Positions 1 to 9,400 of a stretch of DNA of 64,000 nucleotides are shown one piece after another. The position numbers were made by a program, and so were the translations under genes. The notes beneath the pieces were generated by a model. That model saw only the letters and a program-made list of their open reading frames with translations. It did no database searches and was not told the DNA's origin. Origin of the DNA: Flagellimonas eckloniae (GTDB taxonomy: Bacteria; Bacteroidota; Bacteroidia; Flavobacteriales; Flavobacteriaceae); assembly GCF_001413955.1 (NCBI RefSeq), contig NZ_LCTZ01000002.1, positions 2,280,501-2,344,500 on the forward strand. Direction: 5' to 3'. Position 1 is the stretch's first letter, and every line of letters starts with the position of its first letter.

Positions 1-1490
1 AATCTCACATTGTAATCGTCCGTAATCCCCTCATCCTTAAACTGCTTAACTTTTATTGCTTCACTACTTTCCTTGTTCATTTTAATCCTATACAATCCTT
101 TATATGGATGTGCGGCCCAAATTGTACTGGGGTTCTCAAAACACAATTGTTTTGTAGGGAACTCAAACCCCTCAACTCTATCAACTTTCCAATTCCCTAA
201 ATCCTTCTTATCAAACTTTGCCAGGCCATTGTAATTGCCTTGTATATACGTTAATGTCTTCTCGGGTACTTTGACTATTTTGTAGCCTCCAGCTACGTCG
301 GAAATTCTAGCCAAACTACCTCCATTAATTTTATATGTGGTTGAATTGTGTCCGCATAATAGGTCGCCATCAATAACCTCCAAATCCCAAACATGGCCCT
401 GGGTGCCATCAACGAATTCAAGTTTACCATCCTCGAAAAAGTATACTCCGGTATTACTACCCATATATAATTTTCCGTTATGTGTTTCAATGTCGTAAAC
501 CGTACCCAATACACCCGTGAAATCGGTGTAATAGTGTATGGGGTTATTTAATTTTATATAATCTATTCCATTGTCAAGACCCAGCCATAATTGATTGTCA
601 TAATACAGCATTGAGAGTACGGTATTATTTTGCAATCCCAACTGTCTATTTATGTTTTCGTAGATTTCATTCTTTAAATCATAGATGTAAATACCATTCT
701 TTATGGTGCCAAATGCAATCTTATCATTACCGACACCAGCAATCTTGTTTAACTGCTGTTTTTTCAATTGATCGTTCAATTCTGATTTCCAAGGTGTCAA
801 CCTACCGTCTTTATCATACAAAAAACAGCCGTTAAGTTTGGTTCCTATTAGCAACCTATCCCCAATTAGGGCCATATCGGTTATTGTTTTGTTGTTCAAC
901 CGATCTTGGTCACTAAGAGGTACTAAATCATCACCCTGCAACTCAAATAGTTCTTTACCGCTACTGGCCACAATTATTTTATCGTTGAACTCAATGAAAT
1001 GCGAGATTATTTGAACGGGGTCTATTACTTTAATGCTATCATTTTCGTAGCTGTAAATCGAAGAAAAAGATCTGAACATTATTTTTCCATCAAACGAGAT
1101 GATTTCCCAAAATTCTTCGCTTGTAAACGTATGATCTTTGATCAAATGGGTTAAGGATGTATATTCAAGACTCCCGAGTTCATTTTTTACCCAGTACCCA
1201 AATTCTTCATAAGATCCCGTAAAAATTCTTTCCTTATGGCAAAATACCGATCGTATTATGGTGTTATTGGGAAGTTTGTAGAGTGTCCACTCTTCGCCAT
1301 TAAAGTGCAATAACCCGCTATTATTTGCCACAAACAACTCTCCGTCCTCATTGCTTGAAATTCCCCAGTTCTTACTTGCCGCACCATATTCAATTGTCTT
1401 ATAATTATAAACTGGTGGTAGCAAATTCTGACCATTGATCAAAAAAGAAAATGAAAACAATAGAAGAAATAAGTCTAGCCTCTTTTTCAT
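1..1490 (-). CDS. Reg_prop beta-propeller sensor protein (partial, C-terminus outside window)
   Basis: The reading frame is open from an ATG at 1490 to the left edge, giving at least 496 residues. The N-terminus is a signal peptide (MKKRLDLFLLLFSFSFLING). What follows is a series of short repeats with patterns such as NWGISSNEDGELFVANNSGL and LWLGLDNGIDYIKLN, as in the two-component-regulator propeller (Reg_prop) family. This would be a periplasmic sensing domain. In flavobacteria such proteins usually continue into a Y_Y_Y domain, one membrane helix and either a histidine kinase or a LuxR-type DNA-binding domain; that part is not in the window, so the output cannot be told. The start was chosen because it opens the signal peptide. 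Confidence 0.82.
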   Translation of the reverse strand, partial: MKKRLDLFLLLFSFSFLINGQNLLPPVYNYKTIEYGAASKNWGISSNEDGELFVANNSGLLHFNGEEWTLYKLPNNTIIRSVFCHKERIFTGSYEEFGYWVKNELGSLEYTSLTHLIKDHTFTSEEFWEIISFDGKIMFRSFSSIYSYENDSIKVIDPVQIISHFIEFNDKIIVASSGKELFELQGDDLVPLSDQDRLNNKTITDMALIGDRLLIGTKLNGCFLYDKDGRLTPWKSELNDQLKKQQLNKIAGVGNDKIAFGTIKNGIYIYDLKNEIYENINRQLGLQNNTVLSMLYYDNQLWLGLDNGIDYIKLNNPIHYYTDFTGVLGTVYDIETHNGKLYMGSNTGVYFFEDGKLEFVDGTQGHVWDLEVIDGDLLCGHNSTTYKINGGSLARISDVAGGYKIVKVPEKTLTYIQGNYNGLAKFDKKDLGNWKVDRVEGFEFPTKQLCFENPSTIWAAHPYKGLYRIKMNKESSEAIKVKQFKDEGITDDYNVR

Positions 1491-1594
1491 ACTTGGACCC
1501 ATTATTAAAAATAGGTAATCGCATCAAGATACAAAAGATACTTGTGCAATACTTCGCGTTTATAACTTCTACTTTGTTGGAAGAATTTGAGAAT

Positions 1595-1626
1595 AAAAAA
1601 AGCTTCTCAAGAACGAGAAGCTTTTT
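1595..1626 (-). terminator. Rho-independent terminator left behind the decayed tRNA-Leu copy
   Basis: A perfect 9-bp stem (AAGCTTCTC/GAGAAGCTT) with a 6-base loop is followed, on the minus strand, by a T run. It lies at the same place relative to the tRNA remnant as the terminator at 3577 lies to the intact tRNA-Leu, so it was probably duplicated with the gene. Confidence 0.7.
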
Positions 1627-1631
1627 CAAGG

Positions 1632-1711
1632 TGTGGGCGGAGAGACTCGAATTCTCTCACCTCACGGCACTAGATTCTATGTCTGACGTCTAACAGTTAT
1701 AACACGCTAGC
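1632..1711 (-). pseudogene. Decayed tRNA-Leu copy
   Basis: This stretch matches the intact tRNA-Leu at 3610-3691 along its whole length. The match is close in the 3' half (T arm, variable arm and anticodon region, with TAG still at the anticodon place). In the 5' half there are many changes and a 2-base gap. The acceptor strands no longer pair (GCTAGCG against CGCCCAC), the D-loop GG pair is lost and the anticodon stem is mismatched. It is therefore read as a non-functional duplicate. It could also be the far attachment-site copy of an old tRNA-targeted insertion. Confidence 0.75.
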
Positions 1712-1756
1712 AAAAATCTTCGTTAATATACCCAGTAAGGTTTCAAAAACAAGTAT

Positions 1757-2329
1757 TTATTTTTTTGAATCAAAAAGAGGGTAGAACTCTTCGGTCTTTT
1801 TAGTTGGATGTCCCTTTTTTTCCCTAGACACCATAAAAGAACCTCCCCAAACGGTATTCGGAAAATTCAGAATTTGATTCATACTTTGTTTTATAGAGGT
1901 AACCGTTGTTTGGTTTATGGCCTCGGATATGGGCATCCACTTTACCTCATCCATTCCTTCTGGGAGCTTTGGCACTCCACTGACATATTCTGCAACATAG
2001 TAACTCCGCAACGTTGAAAATGGATGGTAATCATATTTATAACTAAAATACCCATGTAATTGGGGTGCTTTTATACTGACACCATAAGCATGTGCAATGC
2101 TGTCCAGGCTTTCCCTTATATACTGTCGCTGACTATACATACCGGAGGGGGGCGCCCAAACATAGTCTTCTTTGCACATTAGTATTTCATTATTCTCGTT
2201 TACGATAAGTAACCGTTGCATGGTAAAATTATGCGTGGGGTCCCTATGCATGTTTTGGTTGTTTTGCGCATAAGTGCAATGCAAAAACAAGGAGAAGCCA
2301 ATTACTGACAAAAAGAAATTCGTTTTCAT
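1757..2329 (-). CDS. Exported Nudix-fold protein with a degenerate Nudix box
   Basis: The protein has 190 residues when started at the ATG at 2329, which opens a clear signal peptide (MKTNFFLSVIGFSLFLHC, then TYAQ). A longer start at 2356 would put nine extra residues in front of the signal and is less likely. The mature part has the Nudix order: a first strand with LLIVNENNEILM, a WAPPSG turn, the helix region RESLDSIAHAYGV, then a strand and a late tryptophan (EVKWMPISEA). In the Nudix box the two metal-binding glutamates are replaced (His-Ala in place of Glu-Glu) and one residue is missing, so hydrolase activity is doubtful. An exported Nudix protein is unusual, since the family normally acts in the cytoplasm. 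Confidence 0.68.
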   Translation of the reverse strand: MKTNFFLSVIGFSLFLHCTYAQNNQNMHRDPTHNFTMQRLLIVNENNEILMCKEDYVWAPPSGMYSQRQYIRESLDSIAHAYGVSIKAPQLHGYFSYKYDYHPFSTLRSYYVAEYVSGVPKLPEGMDEVKWMPISEAINQTTVTSIKQSMNQILNFPNTVWGGSFMVSREKKGHPTKKTEEFYPLFDSKK

Positions 2330-2423
2330 ATTATTTTGTTTTATTGTTTGACGCAAATATGAAGACAGTCAACTACAGATTCTATCATATTCATGAATCT
2401 GATAAACTAAAACCAAAAACTCG

Positions 2424-3479
2424 TTATGTTTCCCTGGATGTTTTTTGAAAAGCCAATGGGGTGGTACCCGTTAGTTTTTTAAAAGCCGTGTTAAAAGACG
2501 AGATACTATTGAAACCCGAATCATAAGCAATGGAAGCAATATTAAAATTTTTGTGGGTATCTGAAAGCAATAAGCGCTTTGCCTCTTCAATTCGGTACAT
2601 AAGTATAAATTGGGAATAGTTCAAATGCTCTTGTTGGTTAATACTCTGCGAAAGTTCCTTTGCCGAAACTTTCAATTGCTTGCTAAGAAGGGTTAAGGTA
2701 AGGTTTGGATTTAAATAAGGTTTTTCTCTTTCGAAATAGTCCTTTATCAAATCCATTGTTTCCCCAGCAGCCTGTTCATCGATATTTGAAAGTCGGTACT
2801 TCCGAATGGATTTATTGAAAACGACAGGATTTTTTAGAGCCCAAATAGCAAGAATAACAATCATGGAAGAAAACAGAAACGACAATCCGATATAAAATGG
2901 GAATGCTATTTTGGAGACTAGGACATAGGCAATAACAAATACTACATTGAGCCCTAAAAAATAGGAAAGCCATTTGTTTACTATTTGAACCTCTTTCTTA
3001 GGGTATTTTTCCCTGTTACTTAGAAACCAGAAAAAACTGAACAGGCAATAGCCCGCCATATGTACAATTATTGCATTATAAAAAATAACGAACCATATGG
3101 AATACTGTTCAGGACCATTGTTGGGAATAGCCCAGCATATGGGAAGTAGAAAAAGAAAAACACTATAATGCACAAGGTGCTTTCTTGAGAAACTTTCTTT
3201 TTTACGTATCAGATAGCTTGTATACAACCAAAGTGATGGTCCAACACAGAAAAGTATAGAAAGAAAAAAATTACGAATAGCGGAATCTAAATCATAGAAA
3301 TAATGGAAAATAGATTTACCTATTCTCAAGCTGAATGCCGCAAGATAAACTCCCAGAAATATATTGTATACTGGTTGTTGTTTTCTGCCTCCAAACAATA
3401 CCGCAGAAAAAAAAAATCCCAAAATAACACCTATACTGCCCAAAAGCAGTTCTAACTGCTGTAAAATCCCTGTTTCCAT
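2424..3479 (-). CDS. 7TM-AraC membrane-bound transcriptional regulator
   Basis: The protein has 351 residues. The first about 220 form seven or so hydrophobic helices (for example LLLGSIGVILGFFFSAVLF and FFLSILFCVGPSLWLYTSYL). A short cytoplasmic linker leads into a C-terminal AraC-type double helix-turn-helix from about residue 245, with NLTLTLLSKQLKVSAKELS as the first helix pair and FNIASIAYDSGFNSISSFN as the second. The end FKKLTGTTPLAFQKT is the usual AraC signature. This architecture joins a membrane sensor directly to DNA binding. The ligand is unknown. It lies between the two tRNA-Leu copies beside the exported Nudix-fold gene on the same strand, which may be its target. Confidence 0.85.
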   Translation of the reverse strand: METGILQQLELLLGSIGVILGFFFSAVLFGGRKQQPVYNIFLGVYLAAFSLRIGKSIFHYFYDLDSAIRNFFLSILFCVGPSLWLYTSYLIRKKESFSRKHLVHYSVFLFLLPICWAIPNNGPEQYSIWFVIFYNAIIVHMAGYCLFSFFWFLSNREKYPKKEVQIVNKWLSYFLGLNVVFVIAYVLVSKIAFPFYIGLSFLFSSMIVILAIWALKNPVVFNKSIRKYRLSNIDEQAAGETMDLIKDYFEREKPYLNPNLTLTLLSKQLKVSAKELSQSINQQEHLNYSQFILMYRIEEAKRLLLSDTHKNFNIASIAYDSGFNSISSFNTAFKKLTGTTPLAFQKTSRET

Positions 3480-3576
3480 AGACCTGCCATTTTTTTGGTT
3501 ACCAAAAGAGAAGCAATCAAAAATACAATAGGATAAATAACTTAATCATCAGAACACCTGCAAAAAATATTTAAAC

Positions 3577-3606
3577 AAAAAAAGCTCTCAAAAATTCGAG
3601 AGCTTT
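3577..3606 (-). terminator. Rho-independent terminator of tRNA-Leu
   Basis: A 9-bp stem (AAAGCTCTC/GAGAGCTTT) with an 8-base loop is followed by a T run on the minus strand, three bases past the tRNA discriminator base. Confidence 0.75.
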
Positions 3607-3609
3607 AAG

Positions 3610-3691
3610 TGCGGGCGGAGAGACTCGAACTCTCACACCTCGCGGCACTAGATCCTAAGTCTAGCGTGTCTACCAATTCCACCACGCCCGC
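3610..3691 (-). tRNA. tRNA-Leu (anticodon UAG)
   Basis: On the minus strand the acceptor strands GCGGGCG and CGCCCGC pair perfectly. A leucine-type D arm follows (TGGTGGAATTGGTAGACACG). The anticodon stem CTAGA/TCTAG holds the loop CTTAGGA, giving anticodon TAG at 3655-3657, which reads CUN codons. There is a long variable arm, as leucine tRNAs have, and a T arm with TTCGAGT. The discriminator base is A, and CCA is not encoded. Length is 82 bases. Confidence 0.96.
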
Positions 3692-3701
3692 AAAAGGAGT
3701 G

Positions 3702-3709
3702 CAAATATA
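3702..3709 (-). promoter_or_regulatory. Bacteroidota -7 element of the tRNA-Leu promoter
   Basis: TATATTTG on the minus strand fits the Bacteroidota TAnnTTTG -7 consensus and ends 10 bases before the tRNA 5' end. The region around the expected -33 position overlaps a perfect 18-bp AT-rich palindrome at 3715-3732. Confidence 0.6.
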
Positions 3710-3766
3710 ATTCAATTTTTCAATTGAAAAATGTTCCTTTTCGAAAATTTTTATCTGATTTTACCA

Positions 3767-4345
3767 TTACGTAAAAAACATACTGCTAACAAAAAAGTAC
3801 AATGTCATTACAAAACCTATAATCAAACCAACGGCCAAAAACTTAATAGAGAAGTTTACACTGCGGAATTTTTCAGTTGCAATTTTGGAATTTATATAAA
3901 TTTGCTGTCCTAATTGATCAAAGACACGGTCTTCGTCCACACTAATATCATAAAATGTCTTAGAGAAATTTTTGATATCACCAAATGCAGATATCACATC
4001 GCCAAAAAAGAATATATTACTATCATATTCTTTTTTAAAAATTGGGATAAAACATCTTATACTATAGTAAATGGATATGCATATACAAAGAGCCCAAATA
4101 CTAAAAAGTATATAGAATACTGGGTCATAGCCAATTTTATCTGAGATAGTTTCTTGACTCAGATATATAAGATTGAATACCAAACCGTAGAAGGAAAGTA
4201 TTAGTCCGGCTTTAACTTCAGATGCTTTGATCAGGCTTAATATATAATTGATTGTACCCCAATAATGGTCTACTAAATCATCTGTATGCTTGTTCTTAAC
4301 ATAATTCTCTTGAACAGATGTATCAACTACTTCTTTTTCTTCCAT
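3767..4345 (-). CDS. PycTM-like (Pycsar effector-type) membrane protein
   Basis: The protein has 192 residues. A charged N-terminus of about 40 residues is followed by KASEVKAGLILSFYGLVFNL leading into a first membrane helix (about 45-63). A second helix lies at about 75-102 and a soluble stretch at 103-163. A last helix at about 164-190 is preceded by QQIYINSKIATEKFRSVNFS. This arrangement, with the 'xxK, nnKxxKfrxvn' pattern before the last helix, is that of the Pycsar effector TM family (PycTM, earlier DUF5706). Known PycTM proteins respond to cCMP or cUMP from a partner cyclase and damage the inner membrane. The gene lies 22 bases downstream of a nucleotide cyclase gene. The family call rests on pattern recognition and needs a profile search. 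Confidence 0.68.
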   Translation of the reverse strand: MEEKEVVDTSVQENYVKNKHTDDLVDHYWGTINYILSLIKASEVKAGLILSFYGLVFNLIYLSQETISDKIGYDPVFYILFSIWALCICISIYYSIRCFIPIFKKEYDSNIFFFGDVISAFGDIKNFSKTFYDISVDEDRVFDQLGQQIYINSKIATEKFRSVNFSIKFLAVGLIIGFVMTLYFFVSSMFFT

Positions 4346-4367
4346 AGGTTTACTTTTTCAAAAAAAA

Positions 4368-6062
4368 TTATTTAGTAGTCATTGTTTCAACTCCTTTCCA
4401 GCTATCATTTATTTCTTGGGTGATAAGGTGGGCAGATTTGTTTAAAAAAAGCTTCGCTGTTTTGTCGTTTATGTTCATTTTAAAAATTTGCTGAAAGGTG
4501 ACTGCTGCCATTGCAAATTCCTTTTTAAAGTATAAATTCATTGCATGGTCAAAAGTAGGAAGGGTCATAAGTTTATGGTTTAACAACGACAATTCGTCTC
4601 CATTAATACATTCATACAGTTCAATGGGTTTTTGCTTTCCTTTAACCTGTACTGGACCTAAATACCTAAAATCAAATTCTTCAGGATCGGTCAATTTGTC
4701 CTTACATTCCTGAGTCAATAATATTGAAGTGCCATAATGTTTTGATAAGCCTTCTATTCGAGCAGCGGTGTTTACCGTATCTGAAATTATTGCTGCATCC
4801 AATCTTTCTATATCTCCCGTAATGCCCATAATAAGCTTCCCATTCTGCATACCCATACCAACCTTAATAGGCAGCCTCTTCTTTGCAACACGGTCCTTAT
4901 TGTAATCTTGTAGCGCTTTGTGCATTTCTACCGATGCCCTTATAGCGTATTGAGATCCTTTTGGAAAAAGTGCCATAAAACCATCCCCCAAATACTGCAA
5001 GATGAATCCGTTGTTTTTTCGGATTATAGGGCCCATTCTATTGTTGAATGCATTGACAAATAAAAAATTTTCTTCAGGGTTCATTCCTTCGGAAATTGTA
5101 GTGAACTCCCTGATATCGGCAAAAACCACTGTTACTTCTTTCTCAACCAAATCTCCCAATACTACTTCCGTAATATTTTGTTTGCCCAAAGATTTAATAA
5201 ATTCTGATGGTACAAATTTCTGGCTTACTTCATGTATCCGTCTAATTGCCTCTTCCCTATCCCTTGCCTCTTTTAATCCTTTTTGATAGAGATGGGCACT
5301 TTCAATAGCAGCTGCGGACTGTAATGTGATTGTTGTCAGTAATTTTAATTCTGCAGCTGTAAATTCTTTTTTTTCTTTATTGCCCAAAATCACCATTCCC
5401 AAAGTCCTGTGCTTTACCTTAAGTGGGGCGTACATAACTGCTTTAAGATGTTGTAGGGATACGTTATCCTTAATTCGCTCTTGTGGAACAATGGCAGAGC
5501 TACCCTTTAAAATAAGGTTTTTTAGAACCTCGTTTTGCTCCACTATATTTTTTTCGCTGTCTGGATTATCCCCAAAAGAAGCGAGTTCAAATACTTTATC
5601 TTCATCAGGCTCATACATTAAAAATAAACCATGGGTAGATCCAATAATTTGGGAAGACTCCTGTAGTGCAATCTCTGCTATCGATTTAGTATCTATTTTT
5701 TCAGAAATCATCTCGCTCAAACCATAAATCATGTTTATCTCACGATAAAGGTTCAAGACTTCTTTTCCTATTTTCTTTTTCTCAAATTCTTTTTGAACCA
5801 AAAGTTTAATTAGATCAGAAATATATTTCCCCTTATCACTTTTTGATTTAAAAATTCCAAAAACAATGGATTCATGTGTGAGTTCCTGTTGAAACTGAAA
5901 TCCACTCTCTTCTCCCCAAAGCACATTTTCCTTACTATCAGCAACAAAAAAATCTACTCCCTCACTTAAGGCAACGTTCTTTATCAGGGACATTGATGCA
6001 ATGTCTTTCTGAAGTACATGTTTTAGTGATTTTACTAGTAAAGAAGTGGTTTTTTCGGTCAT
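4368..6062 (-). CDS. GAF-domain class III nucleotide cyclase
   Basis: The protein has 564 residues and no membrane helix. A small sensory N-terminus (1-100) precedes a GAF domain (about 115-260), a linker helix and a class III cyclase domain (about 305-485). Metal-binding aspartates are D316 (FADIREFT) and D360 (YLGDGF). The transition-state pair N431 and R435 is present (DTVNTAAR), so it should be active. Residues 500-564 form a TPR-like tail ending in SWKGV. The two positions that set purine choice in adenylate or guanylate cyclases are Q356 and A424, unlike the usual Lys plus Asp/Thr or Glu plus Cys, so the nucleotide it uses cannot be predicted. It lies 8 bases after a receiver gene and 22 before the PycTM-like gene. 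Confidence 0.88.
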   Translation of the reverse strand: MTEKTTSLLVKSLKHVLQKDIASMSLIKNVALSEGVDFFVADSKENVLWGEESGFQFQQELTHESIVFGIFKSKSDKGKYISDLIKLLVQKEFEKKKIGKEVLNLYREINMIYGLSEMISEKIDTKSIAEIALQESSQIIGSTHGLFLMYEPDEDKVFELASFGDNPDSEKNIVEQNEVLKNLILKGSSAIVPQERIKDNVSLQHLKAVMYAPLKVKHRTLGMVILGNKEKKEFTAAELKLLTTITLQSAAAIESAHLYQKGLKEARDREEAIRRIHEVSQKFVPSEFIKSLGKQNITEVVLGDLVEKEVTVVFADIREFTTISEGMNPEENFLFVNAFNNRMGPIIRKNNGFILQYLGDGFMALFPKGSQYAIRASVEMHKALQDYNKDRVAKKRLPIKVGMGMQNGKLIMGITGDIERLDAAIISDTVNTAARIEGLSKHYGTSILLTQECKDKLTDPEEFDFRYLGPVQVKGKQKPIELYECINGDELSLLNHKLMTLPTFDHAMNLYFKKEFAMAAVTFQQIFKMNINDKTAKLFLNKSAHLITQEINDSWKGVETMTTK

Positions 6063-6070
6063 TTTTAGAA

Positions 6071-6448
6071 TCAGCTCTTGAGAATTTCTTCAGCAACTGC
6101 CAACATCTCATCTGGATCAAAAGGCTTGGTCATGTATTTATCCGCTCCCATCTCCAATCCTTTTTGTCTATCTATTTCTTGTCCTTTTGCAGTTAAAAGA
6201 ATAATATATATATCTGATGAATTGGGTTCTTTTTTTACTTTTTGACACACCTCCATTCCGTTCATCTTTGGCATCATTACATCTAAGAATACAAGGTTTG
6301 GTCTTGATTCATTGATGACGTTCAAGGCTTCTTCTCCATTTTCTGCAAAAAGCAGTTCTACGCCCTCATCTTCCAAATCTTCCAAAGTCTGTTCAATGAG
6401 CATTCTAATATGGGATTCATCATCTACAATCAATATTTTTTTATCCAT
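6071..6448 (-). CDS. Single-domain response regulator (CheY-like)
   Basis: This is a 125-residue receiver domain alone. It has the acidic pair (ILIVDDE), the phospho-acceptor aspartate in LVFLDVMMPKMNG (about D56), the threonine in ILLTAKG and the lysine in YMTKPFDPDE, so it is a complete receiver. It has no output domain. It lies 38 bases downstream of the hybrid kinase and 8 bases before the cyclase, in the same operon. A likely role is to carry phosphate from the kinase to an effector, perhaps by touching the GAF-cyclase; that step is inferred. Confidence 0.93.
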   Translation of the reverse strand: MDKKILIVDDESHIRMLIEQTLEDLEDEGVELLFAENGEEALNVINESRPNLVFLDVMMPKMNGMEVCQKVKKEPNSSDIYIILLTAKGQEIDRQKGLEMGADKYMTKPFDPDEMLAVAEEILKS

Positions 6449-6486
6449 TCGTTATTTCTGAATTAAGCTAGTTTAGTTTTATTTTT

Positions 6487-9400
6487 TCATTCATAGACAA
6501 AGAACATTACGTTCTCCATACCTTTTTGAACTTTTAGGTCCTTGATAAAGTTTTTATCCCCATTGTAGACCGAATTGAGCATAATAATATCAGGCATTGC
6601 TTCTGATGCCGTTTGCAACAAATTATCAGTGCTAGCCTTCACGACCTTATAGCCCCTTGCACTCAAAACTTCGGTAAGTGTTTTTACTGCTGATGCATCT
6701 TCATCAACCACCAGAACTTTCTTTTTTGATACACCTTGCTCCAATAATTCATCTACTTCATGAAACAATTTTTCAGTATCAATAGGTTTGGTCAAATAAC
6801 GATCTACACCTATTCTAAATCCACGTTCTTTGTCCTGCACTATGGATAAAATAATAATGGGAATATCCATAGTAGCGGGATCGTTCTTTAATACAGCGGC
6901 AACGTCAAAACCATTTATTTCTGGCATCATCACATCTAGGATAATGAGATCGGGCTTCTCCAACCGTACCATATCCAAAGCTGCTTTGCCATTTGCGGCT
7001 TCACGAACTCTATATCCTGTATCTGACAACTCTTGTCTTAACAGTGATCTTATGGGTGTATCATCATCAACCACTAAAATGGTGGGCTTACCGTCTTCGT
7101 TTTTCTTCGAGCTATGGCTTATCTGTTTTTTAAGACTCCTGAGAATTCGGTCTAATTGTATTGGCTCCTGTACGGCTGCTTCTCCTAAAAGAGGTATGGA
7201 AAAGAAGAACGTGCTACCTACATTGAATTCACTCTTCATCCAGATAATGCCACCGTGGTGTTCAATAATCTCACGACAAATAGGAAGGCCTAAACCTGTT
7301 CCCTGTGGTTTATCTGTTAGCGTATCACCAGCTTGCCTAAAACGTTCAAAAATTTTGTGCTTATCCTTTTCTGCTACTCCAATGCCTGTATCCTGAACTT
7401 CAAAAATAAGCTGTCCTTTGTCTTGATATGCTTCAACACTTACAGTTCCTTTTTCAGTGAACTTAACTGCATTGGACAAGAGATTGATTATCACTTGAAT
7501 TAATTTGTCCTCATCAGCTTTTATTATTGGCAAGTCTTCCGGTATATTTTTCTTTAAAACCAGGCTTTTTTGCTCAAACAAGGAAGAAGTAGCAGCTATA
7601 CCCCTATGAATCACATCTTGTAGAAAAACTGGCCTTATGTTCCACTCCATCTTACCTGACTCTATTTTGGCAAGATCCAGCACATCATTAATAAGATTGG
7701 TAAGTCTTTCACCTTCAGACACCACTACGTCTAAATTTTCACTTACTTGTTTCATGGTCCGTTTTATCTTTTGATCGTCAACGGTAACCGCAGGAAAAAT
7801 TTTATCCTCTAAGCGTTTACGGATGATTTTGGCAAAACCTAAAACAGATGTAAGCGGTGTTCTAAGTTCATGACTGACTGTTGACAGAAACGCGCTTTTA
7901 GCTTCATTAGCATCTTCCGCTTTTGCTTTTGCCTGTTTGGCATCTTCATACAATTCTGCATTGTGCAAGGCAATACCCACATTTATGGCTATGGTATTTA
8001 AAAGTCTTTTATCCTCATCATTAAATCTACTTTCATGCTGCACACTTTGAACACTGAGTACACCAATAACAACATCTTCCACAGGTATGGGAACCCCTAA
8101 ATACGAAATGGCCTGCTTCCCTGTTTGTTGTATACCGCTTTTTGTGTACTCTGCCTTTATATCCGTATCCTTATTAATAAGTAATGGCTCACCGGTTTGA
8201 ATAATTTTGGAAGTAAGTCCTTCCCCATACTTCATTGGTGGCATATCATCTCCGTCTTGATACGGAAAATCTATGATTCCGGTATCTGGGTTAAGAATGG
8301 CCAAATAGGTAATATCAGATTTAAATACCTCCTTCATTTGGTTACCTACCAATTGTATCAATGCGTCCAATTCCAATTTATCATTAAGTGCTTTACTTAC
8401 TTGATTTACCGTTGCAAGTTCACTTAGCCTCTGATTGGACTCTTTGGTACGTTCCTGTACTTTTTCTTCAAGTTCTTTCTGTTGGTTTAAAAGAATCTTG
8501 GTTCGTGCTTTTACTGAAAAGTAAATAAATCCTAAAATACCCAAAGCATAAAGTGAATAGGCCCACCACGTTTTATACCATGGTGGTGCTATAGTAAACG
8601 AGAAGGATGTGACTTCGGTTTCATCACCAAAAAGACTCTTTGCTTTGGCATTAAAGGTATATGACCCTGCTGGTAGATTAATATATTCCCTAGTGGTCTG
8701 CTTACTCCAATCTGACCATTTATCGTTAAGCCCATCTAACTTGGTGGCATATTGCATATTATTTTGTGCGATGAAAAGAGGCGCAGCATAATCAAAACTC
8801 AATGTGTTGTTTTGAAAATCTAATTTCAAGTCTTTTGGCAACTCCTTTGAGCCAGCATAGATCAATGAGTCACCAGCTACTTTCATTGATCTAATTTTTA
8901 AATCAAATTTGGACAAAGTCCTTTTATTCATTTTACCGCTGTAACGGATAATACCATCAGGGCCTGAAAACCAAGCTATTTGCGAGCCATCTGATTTCGG
9001 TTTTTCAACATGTACATTGATTAAGTCGTTATTCTTTAGTTCTCGTAAGGTTTCCGTATCCAAATCTACAGTACCATCTTCGTTCTTTTTTGCTATGGTA
9101 ATACCTGAACCAACATTGAACCAAAACCTATTTTCCGAGTCTAATTCTGGAAACAAAAACCCAGGATTTTCAAGGCTTATCAATTCACTGTAGAAAAATT
9201 TCTTTTCAAAAAATTTCTGGTTTTCTTTATCAAAGGCATACGTTTTACCTTCTGAGGAAAAAAAATGGGGTTCCCCAAAAACACTTGTAATAGACATACT
9301 TACGTCTTTAGGGAGACCATCTTCAATATCATAAACTTTAACCTTGGAAGCATCAAGATTTAGTTTTGAACCATTGAATTGTGTGTCAAGTAATAGTATT

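Noticed and set aside
1451..1693. Plus-strand frame of 80 codons across the terminator and tRNA remnant
   Set aside because: It crosses the start of the Reg_prop gene, a terminator and the tRNA remnant; no protein similarity is seen.
3715..3732. Perfect 18-bp palindrome ATTTTTCAATTGAAAAAT
   Set aside because: It is made almost only of A and T runs and overlaps the expected -33 region of the tRNA promoter; there is no second copy or evident regulator.
6830..7396. Plus-strand open frame of 188 codons
   Set aside because: It is antisense to the HATPase and receiver part of the hybrid kinase, with no domain or ribosome-binding context.
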